64,000 nucleotides of DNA from Chitinophagales bacterium (GTDB taxonomy: Bacteria; Bacteroidota; Bacteroidia; Chitinophagales; Saprospiraceae): the NCBI GenBank assembly GCA_026928325.1, contig JAIXKS010000032.1:62001-126000 (forward strand), written 5' to 3'. Within the stretch, counting starts at the first letter, position 1; every line of letters starts with the position of its first letter. Below, piece after piece: positions 37,087 through 44,821 of this stretch. Below the pieces are notes generated by a model. The model was not told the origin of the DNA. It saw only the letters and a list, made by a program, of their open reading frames with translations, and did not search any database. The position numbers were made by a program, and so were the translations under genes.

Positions 37087-37812
37087 TTGGAATCCTGCCT
37101 GGTCATCATACCAACATACAACGAAATTGAGAATATCGATGCGATTACTAAAGCCGTTTTGGCTCAGGGCAATCATTTCTCCATTCTGATTATAGATGAT
37201 GGTTCTCCAGACGGTACGGGACAAGCGGTTAAAGACCTTCAAGCTCATAACCAGCACATTCACCTCATCGAGCGAGCTGGAAAACTTGGCCTTGGAACAG
37301 CCTACATTGAAGGATTTAAGTATGGATTAAGTCATGGTTTTGACTATATATTTGAAATGGATGCAGATTTCAGCCACAATCCCAAAGACCTAAATAGACT
37401 GCTAGAAGCATGTCAACAAGGTGCAGACCTAGCGGTAGGTAGTCGCTATGTACAAGGTGGCAATATCAAAAATTGGTCTAAAGATCGCGTACTATTGTCC
37501 TACTGCGCCTCGCTTTATGTTCGGACCGTGACCGGTATGCCCGTAAAAGATCCAACAGCTGGTTTTATCTGCTTTAGCCGAAAGGTCTTGGCCGCCTTTA
37601 ACTTGGATAAGATAAAATTTAAGGGTTATACTTTTCAAATAGAAATGAAATACTACGCATGGAATTTGGGATTTAAAATCAAAGAAGTTCCAATCACCTT
37701 TGTAGATCGAGAAAAAGGAACTTCCAAAATGCACGCAAATATTGTCTCCGAAGCCATCAAAGGCGTCCTTCAAATGCGTTTACGCAAGTTAAAAGGCTAC
37801 TACGAAGGATAA
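37087..37812 (+). CDS. polyprenol-phosphate mannosyltransferase-like GT2
   Basis: 241 residues of the dolichol-phosphate mannose synthase type. The GT2 donor site is visible: VIIPTYNEIENID, ILIIDDGSPDGTG (DDGSPDGT), the metal-binding EMDADFSHNP (DAD), and the acceptor-side VGSRYVQGG. The C-terminal tail ends with basic residues and lacks the membrane domain of eukaryotic-like fused forms. Start is TTG at 37087; homology begins at once and no ATG is available. It transfers a sugar from a nucleotide donor to a lipid-phosphate carrier for surface or protein glycosylation. Confidence 0.9.
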   Translation: MESCLVIIPTYNEIENIDAITKAVLAQGNHFSILIIDDGSPDGTGQAVKDLQAHNQHIHLIERAGKLGLGTAYIEGFKYGLSHGFDYIFEMDADFSHNPKDLNRLLEACQQGADLAVGSRYVQGGNIKNWSKDRVLLSYCASLYVRTVTGMPVKDPTAGFICFSRKVLAAFNLDKIKFKGYTFQIEMKYYAWNLGFKIKEVPITFVDREKGTSKMHANIVSEAIKGVLQMRLRKLKGYYEG

Positions 37813-37872
37813 TCTCATTTCCAATTAAAATATTTTTAAATCATAAGTTTCCTTGTGAATCTTTATAACCTA

Positions 37873-37978
37873 GTACTCTGTCCGCAAAAAAATCTTAATG
37901 AAATGTTGTTCTTTTTTCAAATATCATCGTTTAAAGTAACTTCCAATGATTATTTAATCCTTTTTATAGACAGAGCAC
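37873..37978 (-). mobile_element. MITE, internally deleted inverted copy 4
   Basis: 106 bp, opposite orientation to the other copies. The TIRs are GTACTCTGTCC (one change) and GACAGAGCAC. About 50 bp of the centre (the AAGATCAAGGCAAAAAACGC part and neighbours) are missing. The left flank is TA but the right is TG. The remaining sequence from 37813 to 38192 has only a TATCTTTG element at 38054. Confidence 0.8.
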
Positions 37979-38053
37979 TGAAAGATAATCAGATATGCAA
38001 ATTTGGATGATGCAAAAAAAACAGCAATAATGCTATATATTATACAAAAAGAG

Positions 38054-38061
38054 TATCTTTG
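38054..38061 (+). promoter_or_regulatory. TAnnTTTG -7 promoter element before the toxin array
   Basis: TATCTTTG, followed by about 130 nt of leader before the ATG at 38193. It is the same GAGTATCTTTGA context as the element at 40464, which precedes the second RHS cassette. Confidence 0.45.
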
Positions 38062-38192
38062 ATATTTCCTCTATAACTAATTGTTACAATATAGTTTTGT
38101 TATACCAACGGAGAATGATAATAAGGTCGAAGTAGAGTAATTTGACGGTAATGATAAGAGTAGTATTAAGGAGATAAAACAAAATAAATGAG

Positions 38193-38915
38193 ATGCAAAT
38201 GAATTTCATCTTACATATCAACAATCCTGGTACGGGATTCGTCTCGGGATTTTTCAGTTCGATAACCTCATCCGCAGTGCAGAACTTAGGATGTGGTAAG
38301 GTAGCCACGGTAATAGGTGGAGGTTTTACAGGCGGTGTCGGTGCAACGGTAACAGGTGGTAACTTTTTTCAGGGAGCTACTTATGGATTGATTGCAAGCA
38401 GTTTGAATCATATTGCGCATGAGATACTTGTGTCAACAAGTGCCGGGGCAGGAGACCCGCCTACAAAAGAACAATTAGAAATTAGGATGTATGAAGAGTA
38501 TGCTGCGGGCAGATGCAGCCAAATAGAATACTTATATTCTTTGGATGTCATTAATAACAATCCTTTGGGAATGATACAAACTCTCTGGGAATTCCATAAG
38601 ATTGAAATCGGGGTTACAGCAGCAGGTATGGGATTTACTAAATTTCTTAGCCTAGCCGCTAAGACGGGAGTTCAAATTACTAAACACGCTGCTGAGCGAA
38701 TGGTAGAGCGAGGTATCACTCAAAAAATGGTTGAAACAGGTATTGCAAAAGGAACTAAATATCTTGACCCTAAGAATGGAACGTTCAATTATGTCCTTAA
38801 AAACGGTTTTGCTACAGGGAAAGATTTGTTAATTGGGGTAAGTCCTCAAACAGGCAAAGTAACTATTGTTTTAAGAGGAAATAATTTGGTTAATAAAAGA
38901 TTTATCCCTCAATAG
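38193..38915 (+). CDS. orphan RHS toxin cassette with DUF4258-like C-terminus
   Basis: 240 residues. Residues about 10-160 are a shared RHS core/linker module (GNFFQGATYGLIASSLNHIA, DPPTKEQLEIRMYEEYAAG, NNNPLGM) that is 92% identical at the DNA level to the module at 40686-41126. The variable C-terminus (about 160-240, ITKHAAERMVERGITQKMVE to VTIVLRGNN) resembles DUF4258/BrnT-like RNase folds used as polymorphic toxins. It lacks an RHS repeat barrel, so it is an orphan tip that could be swapped onto a main RHS protein. The N-terminus is shorter than its paralogue's and may be incomplete. A putative immunity gene follows after 4 bp. Confidence 0.75.
   Translation: MQMNFILHINNPGTGFVSGFFSSITSSAVQNLGCGKVATVIGGGFTGGVGATVTGGNFFQGATYGLIASSLNHIAHEILVSTSAGAGDPPTKEQLEIRMYEEYAAGRCSQIEYLYSLDVINNNPLGMIQTLWEFHKIEIGVTAAGMGFTKFLSLAAKTGVQITKHAAERMVERGITQKMVETGIAKGTKYLDPKNGTFNYVLKNGFATGKDLLIGVSPQTGKVTIVLRGNNLVNKRFIPQ
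38223..38663 (+). repeat. RHS linker repeat, copy A
   Basis: 441 bp, ungapped match to 40686-41126 with 36 differences by my count (about 92% identity). The differences cluster in the first 230 bp; the last 200 bp are almost identical. Confidence 0.85.
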
Positions 38916-38919
38916 AAAT

Positions 38920-39168
38920 ATGGAAATTTTAGAAAAAATATTAACTGATAAGTTAGATAGAAAACGGCTCATTTCTGAATTTCAGGAACTGATTTGGAAT
39001 GATGAAAATGCAAATGAAGTTTTATCAGAACTTGCGTATGATTTGGATTTTTATGAACCTAATGAAGAATGGCGAAAAGAAAGCCTAAGTTATTATGGCG
39101 ATGATAGATTAGAAGAAGTAGTAAAAACTGCGATACAAAAATTGCAAGAGCACAGCCCCGATTTTTGA
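38920..39168 (+). CDS. putative immunity protein of the first cassette
   Basis: 82 residues, acidic (many Glu and Asp), starting MEILEKILTDKLDRKRLISE, with no signal peptide. It begins 4 bp after the DUF4258-like toxin, the normal position of a cognate cytosolic immunity protein, and an acidic surface suits binding a basic nuclease. No family name recognised. The next gene starts 1 bp after its stop, so the cassettes are tightly packed. Confidence 0.6.
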   Translation: MEILEKILTDKLDRKRLISEFQELIWNDENANEVLSELAYDLDFYEPNEEWRKESLSYYGDDRLEEVVKTAIQKLQEHSPDF

Positions 39169-39169
39169 A

Positions 39170-39733
39170 ATGAAATTGCTTGTTAAAATATTGCTGTTTG
39201 TTTTTGTTGCACTTGTTACCAATGTAGAAGTAGTGAGTGCATCTATTACATTTCCCTATATTCAGGAAATAACAACTTCTTTTTCTTTTCAAAATGAGGT
39301 ACCAAAAACGATTTACAAGTTTATTAGAAATGATTTAGCAAATTGTTGTCAAAATGAACAGAATTTAGTAGATTATAGAGAACGGGCTAAAGGAGTTGAG
39401 GCAGATGCTGCTAAGGGGGTAACGAACGGATTAAGTAAAACAATATCAGCCCAAAAGCAAGCTCGTCATATTGCAGGAACAGCTAAATCAGGTGGTGGAT
39501 TTTTGAATAGTGTAGATGATGCACAGTCTGTTTTAAATGCTGTACATTCAGGTAAAGCCACATTTTTAGGAACATCAAAAGCAGGGCATCAGGTATATAG
39601 GTTCAATGGTGTAACAGGTACTAATGTAAATTTAGGTGCAGGCATTACAGGACAACCTACAAATGTGTTTATGATTAAAGGTACAACCAGCCCAACCGTA
39701 GTACCAACAAATCCTTTTTGGAAAGCCCCTTAA
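39170..39733 (+). CDS. leader-type orphan toxin cassette
   Basis: 187 residues. An N-terminal signal peptide (MKLLVKILLFVFVALVTN then VEVVSAS) is shared with the genes at 42063 and 42882. A linker with NLVDYRERAKGVEADAAKGV is shared with 42063. The C-terminal domain (about 95-187) begins SAQKQARHIAGTAKSGGGFL and ends SPTVVPTNPFWKAP; the KQARHI start and ordered Gly/His residues recall BECR-fold RNase toxins in polymorphic systems, which is a tentative comparison. It is followed by two small paralogous genes that probably include its immunity protein. Confidence 0.65.
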   Translation: MKLLVKILLFVFVALVTNVEVVSASITFPYIQEITTSFSFQNEVPKTIYKFIRNDLANCCQNEQNLVDYRERAKGVEADAAKGVTNGLSKTISAQKQARHIAGTAKSGGGFLNSVDDAQSVLNAVHSGKATFLGTSKAGHQVYRFNGVTGTNVNLGAGITGQPTNVFMIKGTTSPTVVPTNPFWKAP

Positions 39734-39743
39734 TATTTATCAT

Positions 39744-40073
39744 ATGGAAAATAAAATTGAATATAATGTTGAATATATTAATACTCATTATGCGTTGATA
39801 AGCTCATTTTTAATTAAAGCAGATAAGAATGTTTTAGACATAAGTTACAATGTTGATGAGAAGAAAATGACTATTCAGGTAGTTTTATTGGAAGGGTTTA
39901 CTCTTTCAAAAGAGAGAACAGATAATGTTAAAGAAAGATTATCCGGATTTGAAGTTGTAATTACAGAACTATACCTAACGAAAGACCAATTTAATGAGAA
40001 TAAAGGCGAATGGCAACCTCGTTATTATAAATGGTTAGACTATTTGCTATTCTCAAAAGCAGAAGTATTATGA
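39744..40073 (+). CDS. putative immunity protein
   Basis: 109 residues, starting MENKIEYNVEYINTHYALIS, no signal peptide, alternating beta and helix with acidic patches. It follows the second toxin by 10 bp. The gene overlaps the next by four bases (ATGA at 40070), and the two products share a pattern (polar strand, VVL, TEL), so they may be diverged duplicates. One or both should protect against the 39170 toxin. No named family. Confidence 0.55.
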   Translation: MENKIEYNVEYINTHYALISSFLIKADKNVLDISYNVDEKKMTIQVVLLEGFTLSKERTDNVKERLSGFEVVITELYLTKDQFNENKGEWQPRYYKWLDYLLFSKAEVL

Positions 40074-40348
40074 TGGAAATAGAAGTAAAATATCAGGCTG
40101 GTATCCTTTGCGATGCTCTACATAGAAACATCAATGATAATTTTGAAAGTGTATCTTTTGAAATTCTTGATAATGGGTACGTACAATGGAAAGTTGTCTT
40201 AACGGAATTAACAGAACAGGAAGAAGAGTATATAGATGATATATCAGCGGAATTTTCGGCACCGCAAGTAAATGATTACATTTTAAAGCCAATAGTTGAA
40301 ATTGGAAATAGCCCACCATTGCAAAATATAGTTTACCAAAAGGCTTAA
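40070..40348 (+). CDS. putative second immunity protein
   Basis: 92 residues from the ATG at 40070 (MMEIEVKYQAGILCDALHRN), overlapping the stop of the preceding gene; a frame start at 40031 would lie inside that gene. Strongly acidic in the middle (EQEEEYIDDISAEF). A weak hairpin (40355-40370, AACCCTTAAAAGGGTT) follows but has no T-run. Function is inferred from its place between toxin cassettes only. Confidence 0.55.
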   Translation: MMEIEVKYQAGILCDALHRNINDNFESVSFEILDNGYVQWKVVLTELTEQEEEYIDDISAEFSAPQVNDYILKPIVEIGNSPPLQNIVYQKA

Positions 40349-40463
40349 AACAAAAACCCTTAAAAGGGTTATAAAAACGGTGATTTTACTTTAAAGCACA
40401 AATATAAAACACTTTTACGAGCTATTAAAATCCGATAGATTTTGTAATTAAATCCGAATAGAG

Positions 40464-40471
40464 TATCTTTG
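40464..40471 (+). promoter_or_regulatory. TAnnTTTG -7 promoter element of the second RHS cassette
   Basis: TATCTTTG in a GAGTATCTTTGA context, 34 nt before the ATG at 40506. The preceding 115 bp have no gene. Confidence 0.55.
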
Positions 40472-40505
40472 ACCCAAAAATGATCTAAAATATTTTTTTT
40501 GAAAA

Positions 40506-41351
40506 ATGTTTTATGGACATAAAAGAGATAAAGCAAAGGCTGTCATTGGAGCTGTGTCGGGAGGAGTCAGTGCCGGCATAGGGTGGGTAGCGACAAATCG
40601 AGGAGCTTCTTTTTTTGAAACCATTATAGCCCAAGGAGTGATGCACGGTTGGTCGGGAAGCATGGTGGCTATGCTCCATGGGAGCAATCCGGGTACAGGA
40701 TATGTCTCACGTTTTTTCAGCTCGATAACCTCATCCGCGGTACAGAACTTGGGAGGCGGTAAGGTAGCCACGGTGATAGGCGGTGGTCTTACAGGAGGTG
40801 TTGGAGCCGCAGTATCAGGCGGTAACTTTTTTCAGGGAGCTACGTATGGATTGATTGCAAGTAGTTTAAATCATATAGCGCATGAGATACTTGTGTCAAC
40901 AAGTGCCGGGCCAGGAGACCCGCCTACAAAAGAACAATTAGAAATTAGGATGTATGAAGAGTATGCTGCGGGCAGATGCAGCCAAATAGAATACTTATAT
41001 TCTTTGGATGTCATTAATAACAATCCTTTGGGAATGGTACAAAATCTTTGGGAATTCCATAAGGTTGAAATTGGGGTTACAGCAGCAGGTATGGGATTTA
41101 CTAAATTTCTTAGCCTAGCTGCTAAGTGGAGTGCTAAGCTGTTAAACCAGTTTAACTGTGCGGAAAGCCTCATTCAAGGGGCAGGCAATTTGACGAAAGT
41201 TAAAGCTGGAATGCAGGGTTTTGTGAAAGGAGACGGACCTTCTATCTTTAATTCTATTACACAAGGTGGAAAATTACAAAGTAATGGTCAGTATCTGATG
41301 CAAAATGGAATGCAGATAGGTAATCACTTTTCAAAAACAACAGGTGCTTAA
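40506..41351 (+). CDS. orphan RHS toxin cassette, nonsense-truncated
   Basis: 281 residues. The N-terminal half is the RHS core/linker module: GGVSAGIGWVATNRGASFFE, then the repeat at 40686-41126. The C-terminal toxin domain (about 207-281) runs MQGFVKGDGPSIFNSITQGG to IGNHFSKTTGA. The frame then meets a TAA at 41349 but stays open to a TAA at 41406 and would read TFHITPATGKMIKIRVTP, the expected end of this toxin family (HFS.TTG.TF.I...KIRV.P). Therefore the toxin seems to have lost its last 19 residues. The final TAATG at 41406 overlaps the next gene's start, supporting the longer original frame. Confidence 0.75.
   Translation: MFYGHKRDKAKAVIGAVSGGVSAGIGWVATNRGASFFETIIAQGVMHGWSGSMVAMLHGSNPGTGYVSRFFSSITSSAVQNLGGGKVATVIGGGLTGGVGAAVSGGNFFQGATYGLIASSLNHIAHEILVSTSAGPGDPPTKEQLEIRMYEEYAAGRCSQIEYLYSLDVINNNPLGMVQNLWEFHKVEIGVTAAGMGFTKFLSLAAKWSAKLLNQFNCAESLIQGAGNLTKVKAGMQGFVKGDGPSIFNSITQGGKLQSNGQYLMQNGMQIGNHFSKTTGA
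40686..41126 (+). repeat. RHS linker repeat, copy B
   Basis: 441 bp matching 38223-38663 at about 92%. A short third piece of the same module occurs at 42977-43031 in the hybrid gene. Confidence 0.85.
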
Positions 41352-41407
41352 ACTTTTCACATTACACCAGCAACAGGTAAAATGATAAAAATTCGAGTAA
41401 CACCATA

Positions 41408-42052
41408 ATGGAACAAAGAAAACATTTAGAATATTATACTGAAAATTATTGGTTTTCTACTTCGTCAACATTAGTTCCCTCAGACCAATGGGAAGACAAG
41501 AATCTTGCGGAAAAATATTTACGAAAATACTGGCTGCCAGAGCAAGAGTATTTAAGTCTTTGGAAACCGATACAGGATAAAGTTTTCGTTCAAGGCAAGA
41601 GCTTACCCAATTTAATTTATCGTCCTGAATTTGAGATGATAGCTTTAAGGGGTGGTTGTTTGTTTTTAGAAGAAGACTTTTTACAACTACAAAAAGCGAT
41701 GCAGGAAGTTGGCGAAGAATACTTTGTGATTATCCAGCACTCGCAAGAATTTATGGAAGGAGAACCAATGTTCAGGATGAAATTTCCAGTAAACATAACT
41801 TGGGAAGAACTAACAAGTGGAAATTATATTTCGGCTGTTCTTTTAGAAATGAGTTACAATGAATATTTTGTGTTTGGCGAGAATGGAAATTGGGGTAAAT
41901 ACTCTGCAAATGACTATGAATATCCATTGGATATAATTGGTTTTAAGCCTGAATTAGCCCATATTTTTCAAGAATATTTTAAGCAACCGAAAGAAGAGCA
42001 GGAAGAAATACGAGAGTGGTTGCCACAGGAATATAAAAAACTAATAAAATAG
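41408..42052 (+). CDS. putative immunity protein of the second RHS cassette
   Basis: 214 residues, acidic and Trp/Tyr-rich, no signal peptide (MEQRKHLEYYTENYWFST). The start ATG overlaps the downstream stop (TAATG) of the pre-mutation toxin frame, so it was translationally coupled to it. Many polymorphic toxin immunity proteins of this size are of the SUKH or SMI1/KNR4 type, but I do not see their signature, so the family is left open. It ends 10 bp before the next leader-type cassette. Confidence 0.6.
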   Translation: MEQRKHLEYYTENYWFSTSSTLVPSDQWEDKNLAEKYLRKYWLPEQEYLSLWKPIQDKVFVQGKSLPNLIYRPEFEMIALRGGCLFLEEDFLQLQKAMQEVGEEYFVIIQHSQEFMEGEPMFRMKFPVNITWEELTSGNYISAVLLEMSYNEYFVFGENGNWGKYSANDYEYPLDIIGFKPELAHIFQEYFKQPKEEQEEIREWLPQEYKKLIK

Positions 42053-42062
42053 TAAGGAGATA

Positions 42063-42593
42063 ATGAACTTGTTTGTTAAAATATTGCTGTTCATTTTAGT
42101 TGCACTTGTTGTAAATGTGAACATTACAAATGCAACTACTATTTTTACAAGTACTCAGGAAACAACAACTTCAATATCTTTCCATAAAGACAAATTCAAA
42201 AAAACTTTCAAGGCATATGAAAATAATTTGGCAAATTGTTATCAAAGTGGGCGGAATTTAGTTGATTATAAGAAATGGGGTAAAGTAGTTGAAGCAGATG
42301 CTGCTAAGGTGGTAACGAACTTAATCCCTGAAGGAAAACTTGCTAATCACTTGTTCAAAGGAGCGGGTAAACTTGCAGATAACCCAGCTAATAGAACACT
42401 AATACAGAAAATCGCAAATGGGAAACCGCTTGTAGTGGACAAGTTTGGTAAAAGTTGGTATAGAGGAGTTGATGCTGCGGGGAATGGAGTTTATTCATAT
42501 ACTCAAAATGGTATAGTTAAAGGAGCAGGCTATACTAACTTTAATAATGAGCAACTAATTAATCATATAATAAAAACTGTAGGTATAAAATAA
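42063..42593 (+). CDS. leader-type orphan toxin cassette
   Basis: 176 residues. It shares the signal peptide (MNLFVKILLFILVALVVN) and the linker (GRNLVDYKKWGKVVEADAAK) with the gene at 39170, but has a different C-terminus (about 92-176): KLANHLFKGAGKLADNPANR, GKSWYRGVDAAGNGVYSYTQ, NGIVKGAGYTN. That domain is found at the ends of RHS and similar polymorphic proteins and is likely a nuclease toxin, mechanism unknown to me. An 88-residue putative immunity gene follows after 5 bp. Confidence 0.65.
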   Translation: MNLFVKILLFILVALVVNVNITNATTIFTSTQETTTSISFHKDKFKKTFKAYENNLANCYQSGRNLVDYKKWGKVVEADAAKVVTNLIPEGKLANHLFKGAGKLADNPANRTLIQKIANGKPLVVDKFGKSWYRGVDAAGNGVYSYTQNGIVKGAGYTNFNNEQLINHIIKTVGIK

Positions 42594-42598
42594 TAATT

Positions 42599-42865
42599 AT
42601 GAAAAGAGCAAGTGATGGCAAAATAAATGAAGACGGTATCATTTCCAGTAATGAAATGATTACTGAAAAGGAAGGATATGAAGCAATGTTGTATATGCTT
42701 AAAGCGTATTGGGAAGCAACAGGCTCAAATGACTTGACAGATATTTTAAGTGGTGGTTCAGTTAATAATAGTAAAGTAATAGATACCGCCTATTGGGAAT
42801 ATTGGTTAGAAGCAGTAGAAAAGGTTAGGAAAGAAGGTTCGCCACCTTTAAAAGAATTGTACTAA
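42599..42865 (+). CDS. putative immunity protein
   Basis: 88 residues, helical and acidic (MKRASDGKINEDGIISSNEM, later YEAMLYMLKAYWEATGSND). It directly follows the leader-type toxin at 42063 in the same operon-like arrangement, and precedes the next cassette by 16 bp. No signal peptide, so it should act in the cytosol on a toxin that reaches it. Family not recognised. Confidence 0.55.
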   Translation: MKRASDGKINEDGIISSNEMITEKEGYEAMLYMLKAYWEATGSNDLTDILSGGSVNNSKVIDTAYWEYWLEAVEKVRKEGSPPLKELY

Positions 42866-42881
42866 AAATATCAAGGCAGGA

Positions 42882-43523
42882 ATGAAGTTGTTTATTAAAA
42901 TATTGCTGTTTGATTTGAGTGCACTCGTTGTTAATATCAAGGTAACAAGTGCATTCATTACATTTGCCAATATTCAGGGAGCTACGTATGGATTGATTGC
43001 AAGTAGCTTGAATCATATTGCGCATGAGATAATCAATTCGAAATCTGTAAAGTATTCTACTGAAAATGCAAAAAAAGTATTCAAAGAAATATTTGGTGAA
43101 ATACCTAGCTATACAGATATTATAGCTGATGGAACAGCTCCATCCAGTTACACGAAAGATGGTGTAACCGTATCGGATGGTGTGGTATACAAAGGTGGCA
43201 AAGAAACTAACACACTTGGTTATACTGATGATTTAGGAGATGGGAGTTCTAATATTTACTTATTTAGAGCAGCCTTTACAAGTCGAAATCAATTAATAAA
43301 TACGCTAGGTCACGAAATGTTTCATGCTAATTTATTTTTTGCAGGTATTCGTGGAGCTGCAAGACATCACGCCGCAATAGGTCTGTGGCAGATTTCTTTA
43401 AATAATATATATCCAACATTTTCTGGTTTTAGTTATCAAAGTTTACAATCACATTTAAAATTTAAATCTGACGGTTATTTTATTGAATCTGACTTAAAAT
43501 TTGCACCTAAATTTAAAAAATAG
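42882..43523 (+). CDS. hybrid leader-RHS cassette with metallopeptidase-like toxin
   Basis: 213 residues. The first about 32 residues are the signal-peptide leader (MKLFIKILLFDLSALVVN), then the sequence switches to the RHS linker (GATYGLIASSLNHIAHEI, residues 33-50, DNA 42977-43031), skips the rest of the module, and continues with a new C-terminal domain. That domain has a zincin motif, HEMFH, in NTLGHEMFHANLFF (about residues 144-148), and further His residues (ARHHAAIG), so it is probably a metallopeptidase-type toxin. The gene is a recombinant of the two delivery modules of this array. A putative periplasmic immunity gene follows. Confidence 0.7.
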   Translation: MKLFIKILLFDLSALVVNIKVTSAFITFANIQGATYGLIASSLNHIAHEIINSKSVKYSTENAKKVFKEIFGEIPSYTDIIADGTAPSSYTKDGVTVSDGVVYKGGKETNTLGYTDDLGDGSSNIYLFRAAFTSRNQLINTLGHEMFHANLFFAGIRGAARHHAAIGLWQISLNNIYPTFSGFSYQSLQSHLKFKSDGYFIESDLKFAPKFKK

Positions 43524-43527
43524 TGAA

Positions 43528-44136
43528 ATGAAAATAAATTTTATAATTATAATGGTTACATTTTTACAATGTACTGCAATATCTCAAGAATGGAACATAT
43601 ATTCAAATATGGATTCACTTGGTAATATAATCAAGTCTTATCATTACATTACTGAAAGCGAAATAAAAGAAAAATTTAATGTTTGTAACTTTAATATAGA
43701 AGAATTTTCCTTTGAAAATATGAGTTTACTACCTATGCAATTAATATCAATGGATAAAATTAGGCTTGATAGGGTGCCGTTTTATGAAGAATATCTTTCA
43801 GATATTAGTGAGTTGTACTTTATAGGCAGAATAGCCATAAAGGATGAACAACTAAGTCATTACCTATTTGCTAATATTGTAAATAAGATATATTCAAGTT
43901 ACTTTTTATTTAATTATTGCTCAGGTAAAATTACATCTGTTATAGAGATTTGCTCAATATTTACTAATATTGATTTTCCTGAATTCTCTTATAGATTAAG
44001 TTCATATTTTAGTCATACTGAAAGAAAAATGATTTTAAATTATGATTATGATTATGTTGAAGATGATGGTAATAATTATAAACGAACACAAAAGGTTTTT
44101 ATTAATGATAAGGGACTTATTATCAGTATAAATTAG
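43528..44136 (+). CDS. putative exported immunity protein
   Basis: 202 residues from the ATG at 43528 (MKINFIIIMVTFLQCTAISQ), a signal peptide, after the metallopeptidase-like cassette; the frame start at 43501 lies inside that gene. The mature part is AT-rich coding, hydrophilic, ending in KRTQKVFINDKGLIISIN. An exported immunity protein suits a toxin that acts outside the cytosol. No family recognised. Codon composition is AT-richer than that of neighbouring cassettes. Confidence 0.5.
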   Translation: MKINFIIIMVTFLQCTAISQEWNIYSNMDSLGNIIKSYHYITESEIKEKFNVCNFNIEEFSFENMSLLPMQLISMDKIRLDRVPFYEEYLSDISELYFIGRIAIKDEQLSHYLFANIVNKIYSSYFLFNYCSGKITSVIEICSIFTNIDFPEFSYRLSSYFSHTERKMILNYDYDYVEDDGNNYKRTQKVFINDKGLIISIN

Positions 44137-44151
44137 GTATAGTTTTATTTT

Positions 44152-44317
44152 ATGAAAATCAAGAATATTTTTTATAATTTAGTAATTGTTGTAGCGATTA
44201 ATAACTGTCTATATTCTCAACCATTCGTTGATACATTGTATAGTGGGAGAAATACAGAGATTTAATCAATGGCTAAGCAATTTAGGTGATGGACATTGGC
44301 ATATTAAAAAACCATAA
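44152..44317 (+). pseudogene. frameshifted secreted-protein remnant
   Basis: From the ATG at 44152 a signal peptide is read (MKIKNIFYNLVIVVAINN then CLYSQPFVD), but the frame stops at 44265. Another frame continues coherently through the same place (GEIQRFNQWLSNLGDGHWHI then KKP) to a stop at 44315-44317. The simplest reading is a single toxin- or immunity-type gene that has lost its middle and its frame. It fits the general decay at this end of the array. Confidence 0.45.
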
Positions 44318-44411
44318 ATATATATTTTTGAAAATTTAGTTATAATAATGGCCAAACTAGATTAGTTCATCAAAAATATTAAAATGATAATTAAAATATA
44401 AAAATAATATA

Positions 44412-44810
44412 TTGAATTACTTTTTGAGTAAGGCTTCAAAAGATAACTTGTCAATAAAAGAGAACGATTTTAGTATTATAATAAAAGTTACAGAAAATAA
44501 AAATCTTAAAGTACAATTATCATTTGTAATTTGGAAAGACGAGCCAGGTAGATTAACTTTCTTTATCAACGATCTTGAAGTTTCAGATGATAACGATGAC
44601 ATTAACGATTCTATAAAATACATTGATTATATTATTTCAAATGAAATAATAATGACAGAAAAATTTTGTAAGGACAAACTCTTAAAAAGATATTATGGAT
44701 TTTATCATAGAATCAATAGTATAGAAGAAAAAGTAAAACTATATAGTGTAAATAAGATTTCCTTTTTCTGTAAACTTAAAGAAAAAATTGCAGTATTTAA
44801 ACCTTGGTAA
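44412..44810 (+). CDS. hypothetical protein of the toxin array
   Basis: 132 residues, starting at a TTG (44412; no ATG nearby): MNYFLSKASKDNLSIKEN. Charged, AT-rich coding sequence with a DDNDDINDSI acidic stretch and a basic end. No signal peptide or domain recognised. It may be an immunity gene for a lost toxin, given its place directly after a broken cassette, but this is only position-based. It overlaps the upstream reach of the next secreted gene by little or nothing when that gene starts at 44822. Confidence 0.4.
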   Translation: MNYFLSKASKDNLSIKENDFSIIIKVTENKNLKVQLSFVIWKDEPGRLTFFINDLEVSDDNDDINDSIKYIDYIISNEIIMTEKFCKDKLLKRYYGFYHRINSIEEKVKLYSVNKISFFCKLKEKIAVFKPW

Positions 44811-44821
44811 ATTTTCAATTT

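Noticed and set aside
40355..40370. Hairpin AACCCTTAAAAGGGTT as a terminator
   Set aside because: Short AT-rich stem without a following T-run in either direction.
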